Positions 18,732 to 26,836 of a DNA stretch of 64,000 nt are shown here, in pieces (within the stretch, counting starts at the first letter, position 1; each line of letters begins with the position of its first letter). The position numbers were made by a program, and so were the translations under genes. This DNA is from an uncultured SAR86 cluster bacterium (GTDB taxonomy: Bacteria > Pseudomonadota > Gammaproteobacteria > Magnimaribacterales > AG-339-G14). The notes below the pieces were generated by a model. That model did no database searches. It was not told where the DNA came from and worked only from the letters and a program-made list of their open reading frames with translations. The DNA lies in contig CACILL010000002.1 in the NCBI GenBank assembly GCA_902587545.1, positions 1 through 64,000 of the forward strand. Direction: 5' to 3'.

Positions 18732-19606
18732 GATTTGAGCAATGATTTCATTAGTTCAGTAAATTCCTCAGGCATATCTAAGAAAAGATGATGCATAGCT
18801 CCTGCCAAAGAATGTATGTTCTTTTCATCTAAATTTCCAACATAAGTCATGTACTCTAGAACCTCTTGGGTCACCAATTGACTGACTTGACCGTAAACAT
18901 AATCAAGAGAACAGTTCATTTTTGTAAAAGCATCATGCAGATCATTATATTTATAAGTATTGGGTATTGTAGGATCAGATTTTAAGTACCAACCGTCGGA
19001 TTTTTCGGTGTATGAATTTTCTGCGACATGTCTTAAGACATAGTCTTTACAAGGTTGCGATGGTGTCAGCCTGAATCTTGCAACTGCGGTTTCTAAATCA
19101 GGACTTGCAACAACCAATCTTGCAGATGGTCTATTTGAGGACATTCTTTCTGCAACATTAGGAGGGATGACAATCATAGAATCCAATAAAATTAGGTGTT
19201 CAAAGATATCTGGATAAATAGATGTGGCTAAAGTTGCTATCGAACCGCCCATACTATGAGCAATGCAAGTACAAGATTTCCAAGACAAGTCATCGATCAC
19301 ACCCTTAACATCATCGACAAAAATTTCTTGAGAATACACTTCTCTCCTATCACTTTCTCCCATACCAGAAAAATCAAGGCCAACTACACAATGATTTTCA
19401 GTAAGAGAAGGAGCGATATGATCCCACCAAAACGAGTGAGCGTTGTAACCGTGAAGCAGAAGTAGAGGTTTTTTGGACTTATCTCCCCAAATAAAATATT
19501 TTATATTGGCACCATTAACGTTGACTGAACATTCTTCTGGACGTTCAGCGATATTTTTTACAAACCATTCTGGAGCCTCGTTAAGAGGATTTTTACCTAT
19601 TAGCAT
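18728..19606 (-). CDS. Alpha/beta-fold hydrolase
   Basis: A 292-aa alpha/beta hydrolase. The oxyanion segment LLLHGYNAHSFWWD is at about residues 50-63, the nucleophile elbow IAHSMGGS at about 114-121 (Ser in HSMGG), and a late His near the C-terminus in GAMHHLFLD. It fits the broad esterase/lipase/MhpC-like class; the substrate is not identifiable. It directly follows gspN with no gap and overlaps the esterase by 4 nt, so it is probably transcribed with the secretion operon. It has no signal peptide and is unlikely to be a secreted cargo itself. Confidence 0.85.
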   Translation of the reverse strand: MLIGKNPLNEAPEWFVKNIAERPEECSVNVNGANIKYFIWGDKSKKPLLLLHGYNAHSFWWDHIAPSLTENHCVVGLDFSGMGESDRREVYSQEIFVDDVKGVIDDLSWKSCTCIAHSMGGSIATLATSIYPDIFEHLILLDSMIVIPPNVAERMSSNRPSARLVVASPDLETAVARFRLTPSQPCKDYVLRHVAENSYTEKSDGWYLKSDPTIPNTYKYNDLHDAFTKMNCSLDYVYGQVSQLVTQEVLEYMTYVGNLDEKNIHSLAGAMHHLFLDMPEEFTELMKSLLKS

Positions 19607-20326
19607 TTAATCTTGAAAAAAATCGAATAAATTTCCTCTTAGTTTAACATCTGGACTAGAGGTAAAACCACTCTCAAAAAATGATGTTATCTTTGCAAAA
19701 AGTCGTTTTGAATTTGCAATCACTACATAATTAAGTTCTTTATCCAATTCAAAGGTTCCTTTTAAAACATCGTCCTTAGGAATAGAAAAAAATGAGCCAA
19801 GCATCTTAGTATCCTTACAAGAGATGGTCCCAGATAACTTTGCATTGGAAAGTTGATCTAACTTATTTGTTTGTCTTAAGGAGGCAGATATGGTTCCTTC
19901 TGAAAAATAGCAACCATTTATATCGAAAATGATTGAAATATCCTCACCGGATACAGATGAAATCACCGGAACTTTTCTTAAGAATCGCTTTGAATTTAGA
20001 TTCAAATTTACGTCTTCCAGAGAAACTTGGTTGTTTAAAATTGTTGATAACAAATTTATATTTCCTTCTAAGAAAAGACCTCTTTCATCAACCAAAAAAG
20101 ATAAATTCCTCAAATTAAAACTGGTGTTTAAACTGCCTAGATATTCGTCAGCAAAAGATAGATTATTAATTCTTCCTGACCAGATGGTCCCTTCCATACT
20201 GGAATAACTAACTTGAGGAAATAATTCTTTTACTGTCGGTGAAACCAAACTTAAAGGCAACCTAAGAATAGTAATTCCAGCAATAAAGAAAATGAGAATG
20301 AAGGTTACTAAAAAAAACTTTTTCAA
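19607..20326 (-). CDS. gspN: Type II secretion system protein N
   Basis: A 239-aa protein with one N-terminal transmembrane segment (residues about 4-25) and a periplasmic beta-rich domain. The start fits GspN (LRLPLSLVSP, then SYSSMEGTIWSGRINNL, the T/S-V-W-x-G-x-A motif of GspN). It is an accessory inner-membrane component of the type II secretion machine, not essential in every species. It is the last gsp gene of the operon, overlapping gspM by 4 nt. Confidence 0.83.
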   Translation of the reverse strand: MKKFFLVTFILIFFIAGITILRLPLSLVSPTVKELFPQVSYSSMEGTIWSGRINNLSFADEYLGSLNTSFNLRNLSFLVDERGLFLEGNINLLSTILNNQVSLEDVNLNLNSKRFLRKVPVISSVSGEDISIIFDINGCYFSEGTISASLRQTNKLDQLSNAKLSGTISCKDTKMLGSFFSIPKDDVLKGTFELDKELNYVVIANSKRLFAKITSFFESGFTSSPDVKLRGNLFDFFQD

Positions 20327-20775
20327 TTTGTTTTTAACAGTACCGATATTTGAGCATTAACTGTATCTTTTTTGGATTTTCGCACATTCATCTTTTCAAT
20401 TTCTCCTCCCTGCTCGCCCATTAAAATCATCCAATTATAAAGATCAATAAAATTTACTTCATTAACCCACACCATCATTGAATTATCATTTAATGGTTGT
20501 GTTCTATCAATTTGGATATTTTTTTCTTTGGATGTTGAATTTACTAAAATAGAAATGTTATCTGAATAAAGATTTCTATTTGATGAAACCGAGCTAGGGA
20601 TAGACTCAATATAGTTAAGTCGACTTACGATATTTTGATTTTCCTTTTCTAAAGATTGGTTTTTAGTATTAAGCCAAGAAATAACAAATATCAAAGCTGA
20701 AATGAATATCAAAATGATGAGACCAAAAATAAGTATCTGTTCTCGGTTTGAAAATTTATTAAAGTTAAAACGCAT
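20323..20775 (-). CDS. gspM: Type II secretion system protein M
   Basis: A small inner-membrane assembly-platform protein of 150 aa. It has a short cytoplasmic N-terminus, one transmembrane helix (about residues 14-34), a coiled-coil-like LNTKNQSLEKENQNI stretch, then a periplasmic ferredoxin-like domain. Sequence identity to well-known GspM is low, so the call rests on size, topology and position between gspL and gspN. GspM is known to dimerise with GspL. It overlaps gspL by 11 nt. Confidence 0.8.
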   Translation of the reverse strand: MRFNFNKFSNREQILIFGLIILIFISALIFVISWLNTKNQSLEKENQNIVSRLNYIESIPSSVSSNRNLYSDNISILVNSTSKEKNIQIDRTQPLNDNSMMVWVNEVNFIDLYNWMILMGEQGGEIEKMNVRKSKKDTVNAQISVLLKTN

Positions 20776-21898
20776 TGATGCTTATCTCTCCTTGAATAAA
20801 ATTATTGACTCTTCTTGAAGCACCTAGATTGACGCTCAATCCCATAGAGTTTACCAAATCAACGTATTCTTGAAGTTGGTCATAAGAATTGGTTTGAACC
20901 TCGATAATAAATCTTGAGCGCTCATAAGAAATAGAAACTAAGACAATATTTTCACTATTGCTCACTGCATCAGAAACAATACTTACTGCATTTAGAGCAG
21001 AATAATCTATTTGGCCCTGATTGATTAAACCATTAACCTGACTGATGAGATCGGATTCGAGAGTCTCAGAGGGAAATTTTTCTTTAAAAGTATCTATGAT
21101 TTTATTTTTCAACAAATTATTAGAAACGTTTAAGTAAGAAAACTGAACGATTGCTGAAAGAAGAAAAATACTAAAAAAAGCAAGGGATGAGTATCCATAA
21201 AACTTATAACGAAGAAAAATTGATCGCCAATCTATTTTTTGTTCGTATTCTTTACTGAAAAAATTTAGAGAATTTTTTATATCCAATATTTGAGAAAAAT
21301 CGTTCAACAAATCTTTCGTAGAGGAGAAATATTTTTCTTCGGTATCGATATCTAAGTTAGGAAGATCTAATTTTTTTTCAGTAGTCCAAATATTAAGCTT
21401 CTTTATTTCATATTTTCTTAAGGTAAGTGCCAAAGTATTTAAAATTGATTTTTTATCTGCAAACCAATACCAATTATCTTGTAGAGAAATAAATGCTTTA
21501 TCACCGAGAATCACTAATAGATTTTCTATAGAAGAAGATAAAGCTTGAATAGGAATTAATTTGCTAACTTTAGAATCTAATTTATCTTTTATTTCCTGAA
21601 TTTTTTGATGTTCAATGATTCCAACTATTTCTGATTGACTGCCTTGGATCCAAAAATAATCTTCAACTTCACCAAGTATTTCTTCACTCAACATGAAGGG
21701 AATGACTTTTCTTAAATTCCTTTGAGAAGTGGTGGGTAAATCAAATTTATAAAAAGAAAAGTCATTGGAAGCAATGATAGCAATATCTTCCTTATTGGAA
21801 TTTACTTTGAAAATTGAACTTTCTTCATCACTTGATGTTTCTGAAGAAAACAAAATATTTAATGATTCATCGTAAAAAGATATTTTTTGACCGCTCAC
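20765..21898 (-). CDS. gspL: Type II secretion system protein L
   Basis: A bitopic inner-membrane protein of 377 aa that links the GspE ATPase to the assembly platform. The cytoplasmic actin-like domain (about 1-235) includes RKVIPFMLSEEILGEVEDYFW, typical of GspL. One transmembrane helix lies around residues 232-252 (YGYSSLAFFSIFLLSAIV), followed by a periplasmic ferredoxin-like domain. It overlaps gspK by 4 nt and gspM by 11 nt. Confidence 0.9.
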   Translation of the reverse strand: MSGQKISFYDESLNILFSSETSSDEESSIFKVNSNKEDIAIIASNDFSFYKFDLPTTSQRNLRKVIPFMLSEEILGEVEDYFWIQGSQSEIVGIIEHQKIQEIKDKLDSKVSKLIPIQALSSSIENLLVILGDKAFISLQDNWYWFADKKSILNTLALTLRKYEIKKLNIWTTEKKLDLPNLDIDTEEKYFSSTKDLLNDFSQILDIKNSLNFFSKEYEQKIDWRSIFLRYKFYGYSSLAFFSIFLLSAIVQFSYLNVSNNLLKNKIIDTFKEKFPSETLESDLISQVNGLINQGQIDYSALNAVSIVSDAVSNSENIVLVSISYERSRFIIEVQTNSYDQLQEYVDLVNSMGLSVNLGASRRVNNFIQGEISINAF

Positions 21899-22875
21899 AA
21901 ATACTCTCCGAATTTTCTACGAATCACTTTGGGAGATTCATTTAACATGAAAATGTGACTTTTAAGATGAAAATCTTTGTCATCAATTTTTATGTTTGTA
22001 TTTAAAATAAAATATTTTGTCTCCAGGGTTAGATTTGATTTGGAAAATTTACTGGAAAATGCTGTTTTTATTTCTTGTTGATTTAAGAAATCTGAAACTG
22101 ACGGATACCCACCCAAAGGTTTGCTATTCAAAATGTTTCTTGCTTCAAGATCGCTTAGAGTATTTGAACTAAGAGCCACCAAGATATTCGGATAAAAAGG
22201 ATTTAACGAATTTATATTAATTTTTGTTTCAACGGAATTGAAGGCACATATATATGGTTTTAATTTTTGAAAGATCTCTTCTGTCATACCTTTTACATCT
22301 CTAAGTTCTGTAATATCAAAAAAGAATTGATTTGAAGTCAATCTCGAAGGTTTTTCATTTCTATAATAGTCATCCTCTACGCCAAGATAGGAATCTGGGA
22401 AAAAATCTTTATCAAGCCAGTCAATCACAGCAGGAGAAATTTCTTCAATTTTTTGATCTTGAATAAACAAGCTCTTCATGAGATTTTTGAAAAATTCTAA
22501 ATTTTCTTGATTAGCAGTTTCTTCACCTGTTGCCGATATGGAGATCAAGGAATTCAAATTAAAACATTGGCCCATATCAACAATATTTGCTTCGAGATTT
22601 CCTCTTTCCAAAGGAAGATTTATTGGACTTTTCTGTGAAAAATTATTTGCGGCAAGAACAATATTTTTTCTATTTTCTTTGTTTTTGAGATATTTTTTTG
22701 TGAAGGATTCTAAACTTAATGTTGTGAGGATTGCTTGCTGCTCACTAATCATATTTTTTTCATTTTCAAGATTCGTAGATACCATTGAAAATAAACCTGC
22801 ACTCACTGAAGCAATGATTGCAGTTACAAAAAGCGCCATAATCAGGGCGGCACCCTTGAATTTTTTATCCAACAA
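21895..22875 (-). CDS. gspK: Type II secretion minor pseudopilin K
   Basis: The large tip pseudopilin, 326 aa. It begins with a prepilin-type leader, KFKGAALIMALFVTAIIASV, lacking the Glu at +5 of the other pseudopilins, as is usual for GspK. The globular alpha domain carries FFDITELRDVKGMTEEIFQKL and a C-terminal NINSLNP segment followed by a second domain. GspK caps the pseudopilus with GspI and GspJ. It overlaps gspJ by 11 nt. Confidence 0.9.
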   Translation of the reverse strand: MLDKKFKGAALIMALFVTAIIASVSAGLFSMVSTNLENEKNMISEQQAILTTLSLESFTKKYLKNKENRKNIVLAANNFSQKSPINLPLERGNLEANIVDMGQCFNLNSLISISATGEETANQENLEFFKNLMKSLFIQDQKIEEISPAVIDWLDKDFFPDSYLGVEDDYYRNEKPSRLTSNQFFFDITELRDVKGMTEEIFQKLKPYICAFNSVETKININSLNPFYPNILVALSSNTLSDLEARNILNSKPLGGYPSVSDFLNQQEIKTAFSSKFSKSNLTLETKYFILNTNIKIDDKDFHLKSHIFMLNESPKVIRRKFGEYL

Positions 22876-23473
22876 TGTCGTCTCCGCTTATGAATAGTAT
22901 TTTTTTGAAATTACCCTCAGAAAACTTAATGTTGACCTCCATCAAAGTAGGATAAATATCTAAATCAGCTTCATTGAATGGTGGCCAGGTGAGATATTCA
23001 TCTTTCTCATACAAAACTTTGATTTCTAAATCTTCAATTTCTGAAATCAAAGCAAAAGCCTTGGCCTCATAAGAAGAATTTAAAAAATTTGAAAAATTTC
23101 TGTAAAGAACATTATCTTCTATTTTATAAATGACTTTATTGATGGCCCCAAGATCATCTAAGCCATCGGAAGATGAATTTCTTACCAGTTCTAATAGTGG
23201 TTCACCATCTCTAAAGTTATTATTTAACTTAAAAAAACTTGGAAACTGATCAATTTGACTGGGTCTTGGAAATTGTTTGGCTACATGAAATAAATCATCT
23301 TCTAGAAGCTCGCTAAAAACAGCTAATTCATTGAGAAGTTTAGATTTTGAACTGATACCAATTGAAGATGAAACCGAAGTATTAAGAAAGGTTAAAGACA
23401 AAAGACTTATCAATGAAAATAATGACATGACAATCAAAACTTCAACGAGCGTGTAACCTTTTAAATTATTCAT
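22865..23473 (-). CDS. gspJ: Type II secretion minor pseudopilin J
   Basis: A 202-aa minor pseudopilin. The class III signal is LKG^YTLVEVLIVMSLF, with Glu at +5 of the mature protein for assembly and a hydrophobic helix after it. A beta-rich domain follows, with conserved VIYKIEDNVLYRNF. It forms part of the tip complex with GspI and GspK. It overlaps both neighbours (8 nt with gspI, 11 nt with gspK). Confidence 0.9.
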   Translation of the reverse strand: MNNLKGYTLVEVLIVMSLFSLISLLSLTFLNTSVSSSIGISSKSKLLNELAVFSELLEDDLFHVAKQFPRPSQIDQFPSFFKLNNNFRDGEPLLELVRNSSSDGLDDLGAINKVIYKIEDNVLYRNFSNFLNSSYEAKAFALISEIEDLEIKVLYEKDEYLTWPPFNEADLDIYPTLMEVNIKFSEGNFKKILFISGDDIVG

Positions 23474-23819
23474 TGATTGCTTTATATATTTCCAATTTAG
23501 TTGATTTTTCAGTCTCTTCGGAGATGACTTCTACTTCGATATTTAAAGAATTCTGCTTTGGATCAATCGTTATCTTTCTATTCCAAATATATGGATAACC
23601 CATGAATTCTTCTCTTTGGGTGAGTAAATTGTTGGTCAGGTAGTTTTCATCAAAATAAGATCTAATGATTATATTTTCTGCCAAAGTCCCCCGATAAAAA
23701 TCATCGCTTAATGAAGATATGGTTTTTGTACTATACGATAGAGAGGTTATTCCTGTGACTGCAACCAGTGACAGAATAAAAAGCGAAACGAGAACCTCTA
23801 CTAAAGTAAATCCTTTCAT
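23466..23819 (-). CDS. gspI: Type II secretion minor pseudopilin I
   Basis: A small pseudopilin of 117 aa starting MKGFTLVEVLVSLFIL; the peptidase cleavage point is after G3 and the +5 Glu is present. I place the start at the ATG at 23819, overlapping the gspG stop as TAATG; the frame also has a TTG three codons upstream. The mature domain has YPYIWNRKI, matching the aromatic-Trp strand of GspI. It follows gspG directly, where gspH would normally intervene. Confidence 0.88.
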   Translation of the reverse strand: MKGFTLVEVLVSLFILSLVAVTGITSLSYSTKTISSLSDDFYRGTLAENIIIRSYFDENYLTNNLLTQREEFMGYPYIWNRKITIDPKQNSLNIEVEVISEETEKSTKLEIYKAINE

Positions 23820-24253
23820 TATTCCCAATTGCCTATATCTCGATCCATGCCCTCACCTCCTTGTTGGCCATCTGCACCATAAGAAAATAAGTCAAACGGT
23901 CCGTTATCACCGGGTCTTTTGTATTGATACTCATTGCCCCAAGGATCTGTTTCTAATTTTCTGATGTAGCCGCCTTGGCGATATCTATTTTTAAAACGAT
24001 GGTTTGCAGGGGCTTGAGTAAGAGCTTGTAAGCCTTCATCGCTGGTCGGATAAGAGAACATATCCAATCGATAAAGTTCTAAAGCTTGTTCGTATATTCT
24101 TATGTCGGCCAATGCTTTATCTGCTCTTGCTCTGTCTTGGCTAGGCAGTACGTTGATGGCAACAACTGCAGTTAATAAGCCGATGATCATTAGCACCACA
24201 AGAATCTCTATCAAGCTGAAACCTGATAATTTTTTTGAAACGATTTTTTTCAT
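23819..24253 (-). CDS. gspG: Type II secretion major pseudopilin G
   Basis: The major pseudopilin of 144 aa. The leader is SG^FSLIEILVVLMIIGLL with the +5 Glu. The C-terminal calcium-binding signature is intact: YPTSDEGLQAL, DPWGNEYQYKRPGDNGPFD and FSYGADGQQGGEGMDRDI. GspG polymerises into the short pseudopilus that pushes folded exoproteins through GspD. The TAATG overlap with gspI implies coupling. Confidence 0.96.
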   Translation of the reverse strand: MKKIVSKKLSGFSLIEILVVLMIIGLLTAVVAINVLPSQDRARADKALADIRIYEQALELYRLDMFSYPTSDEGLQALTQAPANHRFKNRYRQGGYIRKLETDPWGNEYQYKRPGDNGPFDLFSYGADGQQGGEGMDRDIGNWE

Positions 24254-24257
24254 AGTA

Positions 24258-25463
24258 TTAATTTAAAGTTAAAGTGTTTAATTGAATTAATGGTAACAGG
24301 ATAGCAAGGACGATAAGAGCTACAAACATGCCAAGGAATACTACAATTAGCGGCTCGAGTAAATTCATGGTGATTTTTGTAGAGCTTTGAAATTTATTTT
24401 CTAAATAAACCGATACTTTCTCAAGCATTTCTTCAAGTCTTCCTGACCTTTCTCCGTTTTCGATCATTTGCGTCACCAAAGGCGGAATAACTTGAATTTT
24501 TTCTAAGCTTGATGCCAAAGACTCCCCTTCAGCAACTTTATTAGCAGTTGATTTTACCTGTTGGCGTAGGTAACTGTTTGAAATGGTGTCAGCTGAGATT
24601 TCAAGCGCGTTGATTATGGAAATGTTACTGGATCTTAAAATACTCAAAGAATTGGTAAATCTGGATAAATCCGAATCAATTAGGGAGTTCTTAAGAACGG
24701 GAACTGAGAAAATAAATTTATCTAATTTTGATCTGAATAACTCATAACCGATTGATCTTATGGTGATAAAACCAATTAAACCGGTAATGAATATAGACGC
24801 GTAAAAGAGATAACTGGTGAATACGGATGACAAGAACAGCAAAGATTTAGTAATGAATGGCAAGTCTCTATTCAAAGAAGAAAATTGACTTACCACTTCT
24901 GGGACGACAAAAGACAAAAGCAAAACAATCACAACTATCGCTATGGAAAAAAGAATAAATGGATAAACTAAGGCACCAATAATATCTTGAGATATTTTTG
25001 ATTTTCTCTCTAGAAAATCAGATGTTTTTTCTAGAACCATACCTAAATCACCTGAAGTTTCTCCGGCTCTGACTAAAGAACAATAAAGTCGATCAAAGCT
25101 TTCCGGATGATCTTCAAGCGATTCCGATAGCTTGAAACCCGCTTTTACCTTATTGGAAATATTTGAAAGTTTGCCTTTGATCAAAGGCGAATCTATTTGT
25201 TTGGCTACAGAGTCTAAGGCCTGATCTACTGGAATTCCGCCATTGATCAAAGTTGAAAGTTGACGGGTAATGAGGCTTAACTTTGATGAAGATATTTTTC
25301 TCAACAAAGAGATATTGAATCTATTTTTTGACTCTTTTAAATTTATTGGAATGAGCCTTCTATTTTTTAACTCTTCTTGAGCTTCACTCAAATTCTCAGC
25401 GATCAGAACTCCGGTTTCTGTTATCCCGGTAGGATCTAAAGCTTTGTAAGAATAATTTGGCAT
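24258..25463 (-). CDS. gspF: Type II secretion inner-membrane platform protein F
   Basis: A 401-aa polytopic assembly-platform protein. It has the family's two repeated cytoplasmic T2SSF domains (about residues 65-190 and 270-390) and three hydrophobic helices, including FVVPEVVSQFSSLNRDLPFIT between the first two. The N-terminal NYSYKALDPTG is typical. The conserved GGIPVDQALDSVAKQ and MIENGERSGRLEEMLEK segments are present. It sits between gspE and gspG with 2-4 nt gaps. Confidence 0.95.
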   Translation of the reverse strand: MPNYSYKALDPTGITETGVLIAENLSEAQEELKNRRLIPINLKESKNRFNISLLRKISSSKLSLITRQLSTLINGGIPVDQALDSVAKQIDSPLIKGKLSNISNKVKAGFKLSESLEDHPESFDRLYCSLVRAGETSGDLGMVLEKTSDFLERKSKISQDIIGALVYPFILFSIAIVVIVLLLSFVVPEVVSQFSSLNRDLPFITKSLLFLSSVFTSYLFYASIFITGLIGFITIRSIGYELFRSKLDKFIFSVPVLKNSLIDSDLSRFTNSLSILRSSNISIINALEISADTISNSYLRQQVKSTANKVAEGESLASSLEKIQVIPPLVTQMIENGERSGRLEEMLEKVSVYLENKFQSSTKITMNLLEPLIVVFLGMFVALIVLAILLPLIQLNTLTLN

Positions 25464-25465
25464 TA

Positions 25466-26833
25466 CTAATTTTTCTCTTGCAGAACCCTTCTAAGCTCAT
25501 CTTCCGAAGTTAAGCCTAAGTTAACTTTCTCTTGTCCATCGAGCTCTAGAGTATTGTTATCTCTGAAAGCGATATTCTTAATTTCACTTTCCGAACCTTT
25601 GTTGTGGATCTGCTCTTTTATATCGTCATTAATCAAAATAGATTCAAAAATACCGATTCTTCCAGAGAGTTCCTGACTAGTAGGATCAATTTTTCTAACC
25701 AGTCTTTGTGCGATTACCATTCTGAGTGAACTAGCAATTAGATAGGGTTCCACACCCATATCAATAAGTCTTGTAATTGCCCCAACCGAATCATTGGTAT
25801 GCACAGTAGATAAAACCAAGTGACCGGTTAAACTTGCCTGAATGGCAATGTCAGCAGTTTCCTTATCTCTGATTTCTCCAACCATAACGACATCCGGGTC
25901 TTGTCTTAAAATTGCTCTTAAACCTTTTTCAAAAGTTAAACCAACTCGGTTGTTTACTTGTGTTTGCCCCACTCCTTCAATTGCATACTCAATAGGATCT
26001 TCAACGGTTAAGATGTTTCTGGTTTGATCGTTTAAAAAGTTCAAGCCTGAATACAAAGTAGTGGTTTTACCCGATCCAGTAGGACCAGTGACTAGAATGA
26101 TGCCACTGTTGTTTTTCAATTCAGTTTGGTAATTGCCTAAAAGACTCTCTGTCATACCAAGTTCTTTAAGATCGAGGCTGGAATCTGCTTTGTCGAGTAA
26201 TCTCAAAACTATTCGTTCCCCATAACTTGAAGGCAAAGTTGAAACTCTAATATCTACCCATCGTTCTCCAAGTTTAAGAGACATCCTGCCATCTTGAGGG
26301 ATTCGTCTCTCTGCAATATCTAAATTAGACATGATTTTTATTCGCGCATTCAACAATGGTGAAATTCTAGAGCTTGGCCTTATCTTTTCTTTAAGAATTC
26401 CATCCGTTCTGAATCTAATAATCAAATTCTCTTCATAGGGTTCAATATGGATATCGGAGGCTCCGTCTTTGATTGCCTCAGACAAAATCGCATTGATAAG
26501 TCTGATTACTGGAGAATCTGTACTGTCATCCAACAAATCTTCGGTTTTTGGTAAATCAAGCACCAAAGAATCCAAATCAACATCTTCATGAATATTCTCT
26601 GCTAAGGATTCTGACGACTGTGTTTTATCGGAATAAGATTCAGAAAGTTTTTTATTGAACTCGGAAAAATCTATTTGTTTGGTTTCAACAGGTAATTTGT
26701 ATTTGGACTGGATGTGAGCAATTGCATTGATGTCACAATCGTCGGTATGAAAAATCAATATCGAGTCGCTACTCACTTCCGGAAGAAGTTGATTATCCTT
26801 ACAAAATTTATAACTGAAGTCTTTGTCAGTCAT
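25466..26833 (-). CDS. gspE: Type II secretion ATPase E, lacking the tetracysteine zinc domain
   Basis: The hexameric cytoplasmic ATPase that powers pseudopilus assembly, 455 aa. Walker A GPTGSGKTT starts at residue 250, and the Asp box (ILTVEDPIEY), Walker B (DPDVVMVGEIRD) and His box (LTGHLVLSTVHTND) all follow. Where most GspE proteins have a CxxC...CxxC zinc module of about 45 residues between AQRLVRKI and GRIGIFES, this protein has only about seven residues and no cysteines. The rest of the C-terminus is present, so it is probably functional with a pared-down regulatory surface. It also has a low-complexity linker at about residues 55-100. Confidence 0.94.
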   Translation of the reverse strand: MTDKDFSYKFCKDNQLLPEVSSDSILIFHTDDCDINAIAHIQSKYKLPVETKQIDFSEFNKKLSESYSDKTQSSESLAENIHEDVDLDSLVLDLPKTEDLLDDSTDSPVIRLINAILSEAIKDGASDIHIEPYEENLIIRFRTDGILKEKIRPSSRISPLLNARIKIMSNLDIAERRIPQDGRMSLKLGERWVDIRVSTLPSSYGERIVLRLLDKADSSLDLKELGMTESLLGNYQTELKNNSGIILVTGPTGSGKTTTLYSGLNFLNDQTRNILTVEDPIEYAIEGVGQTQVNNRVGLTFEKGLRAILRQDPDVVMVGEIRDKETADIAIQASLTGHLVLSTVHTNDSVGAITRLIDMGVEPYLIASSLRMVIAQRLVRKIDPTSQELSGRIGIFESILINDDIKEQIHNKGSESEIKNIAFRDNNTLELDGQEKVNLGLTSEDELRRVLQEKN

Positions 26834-26836
26834 CTT

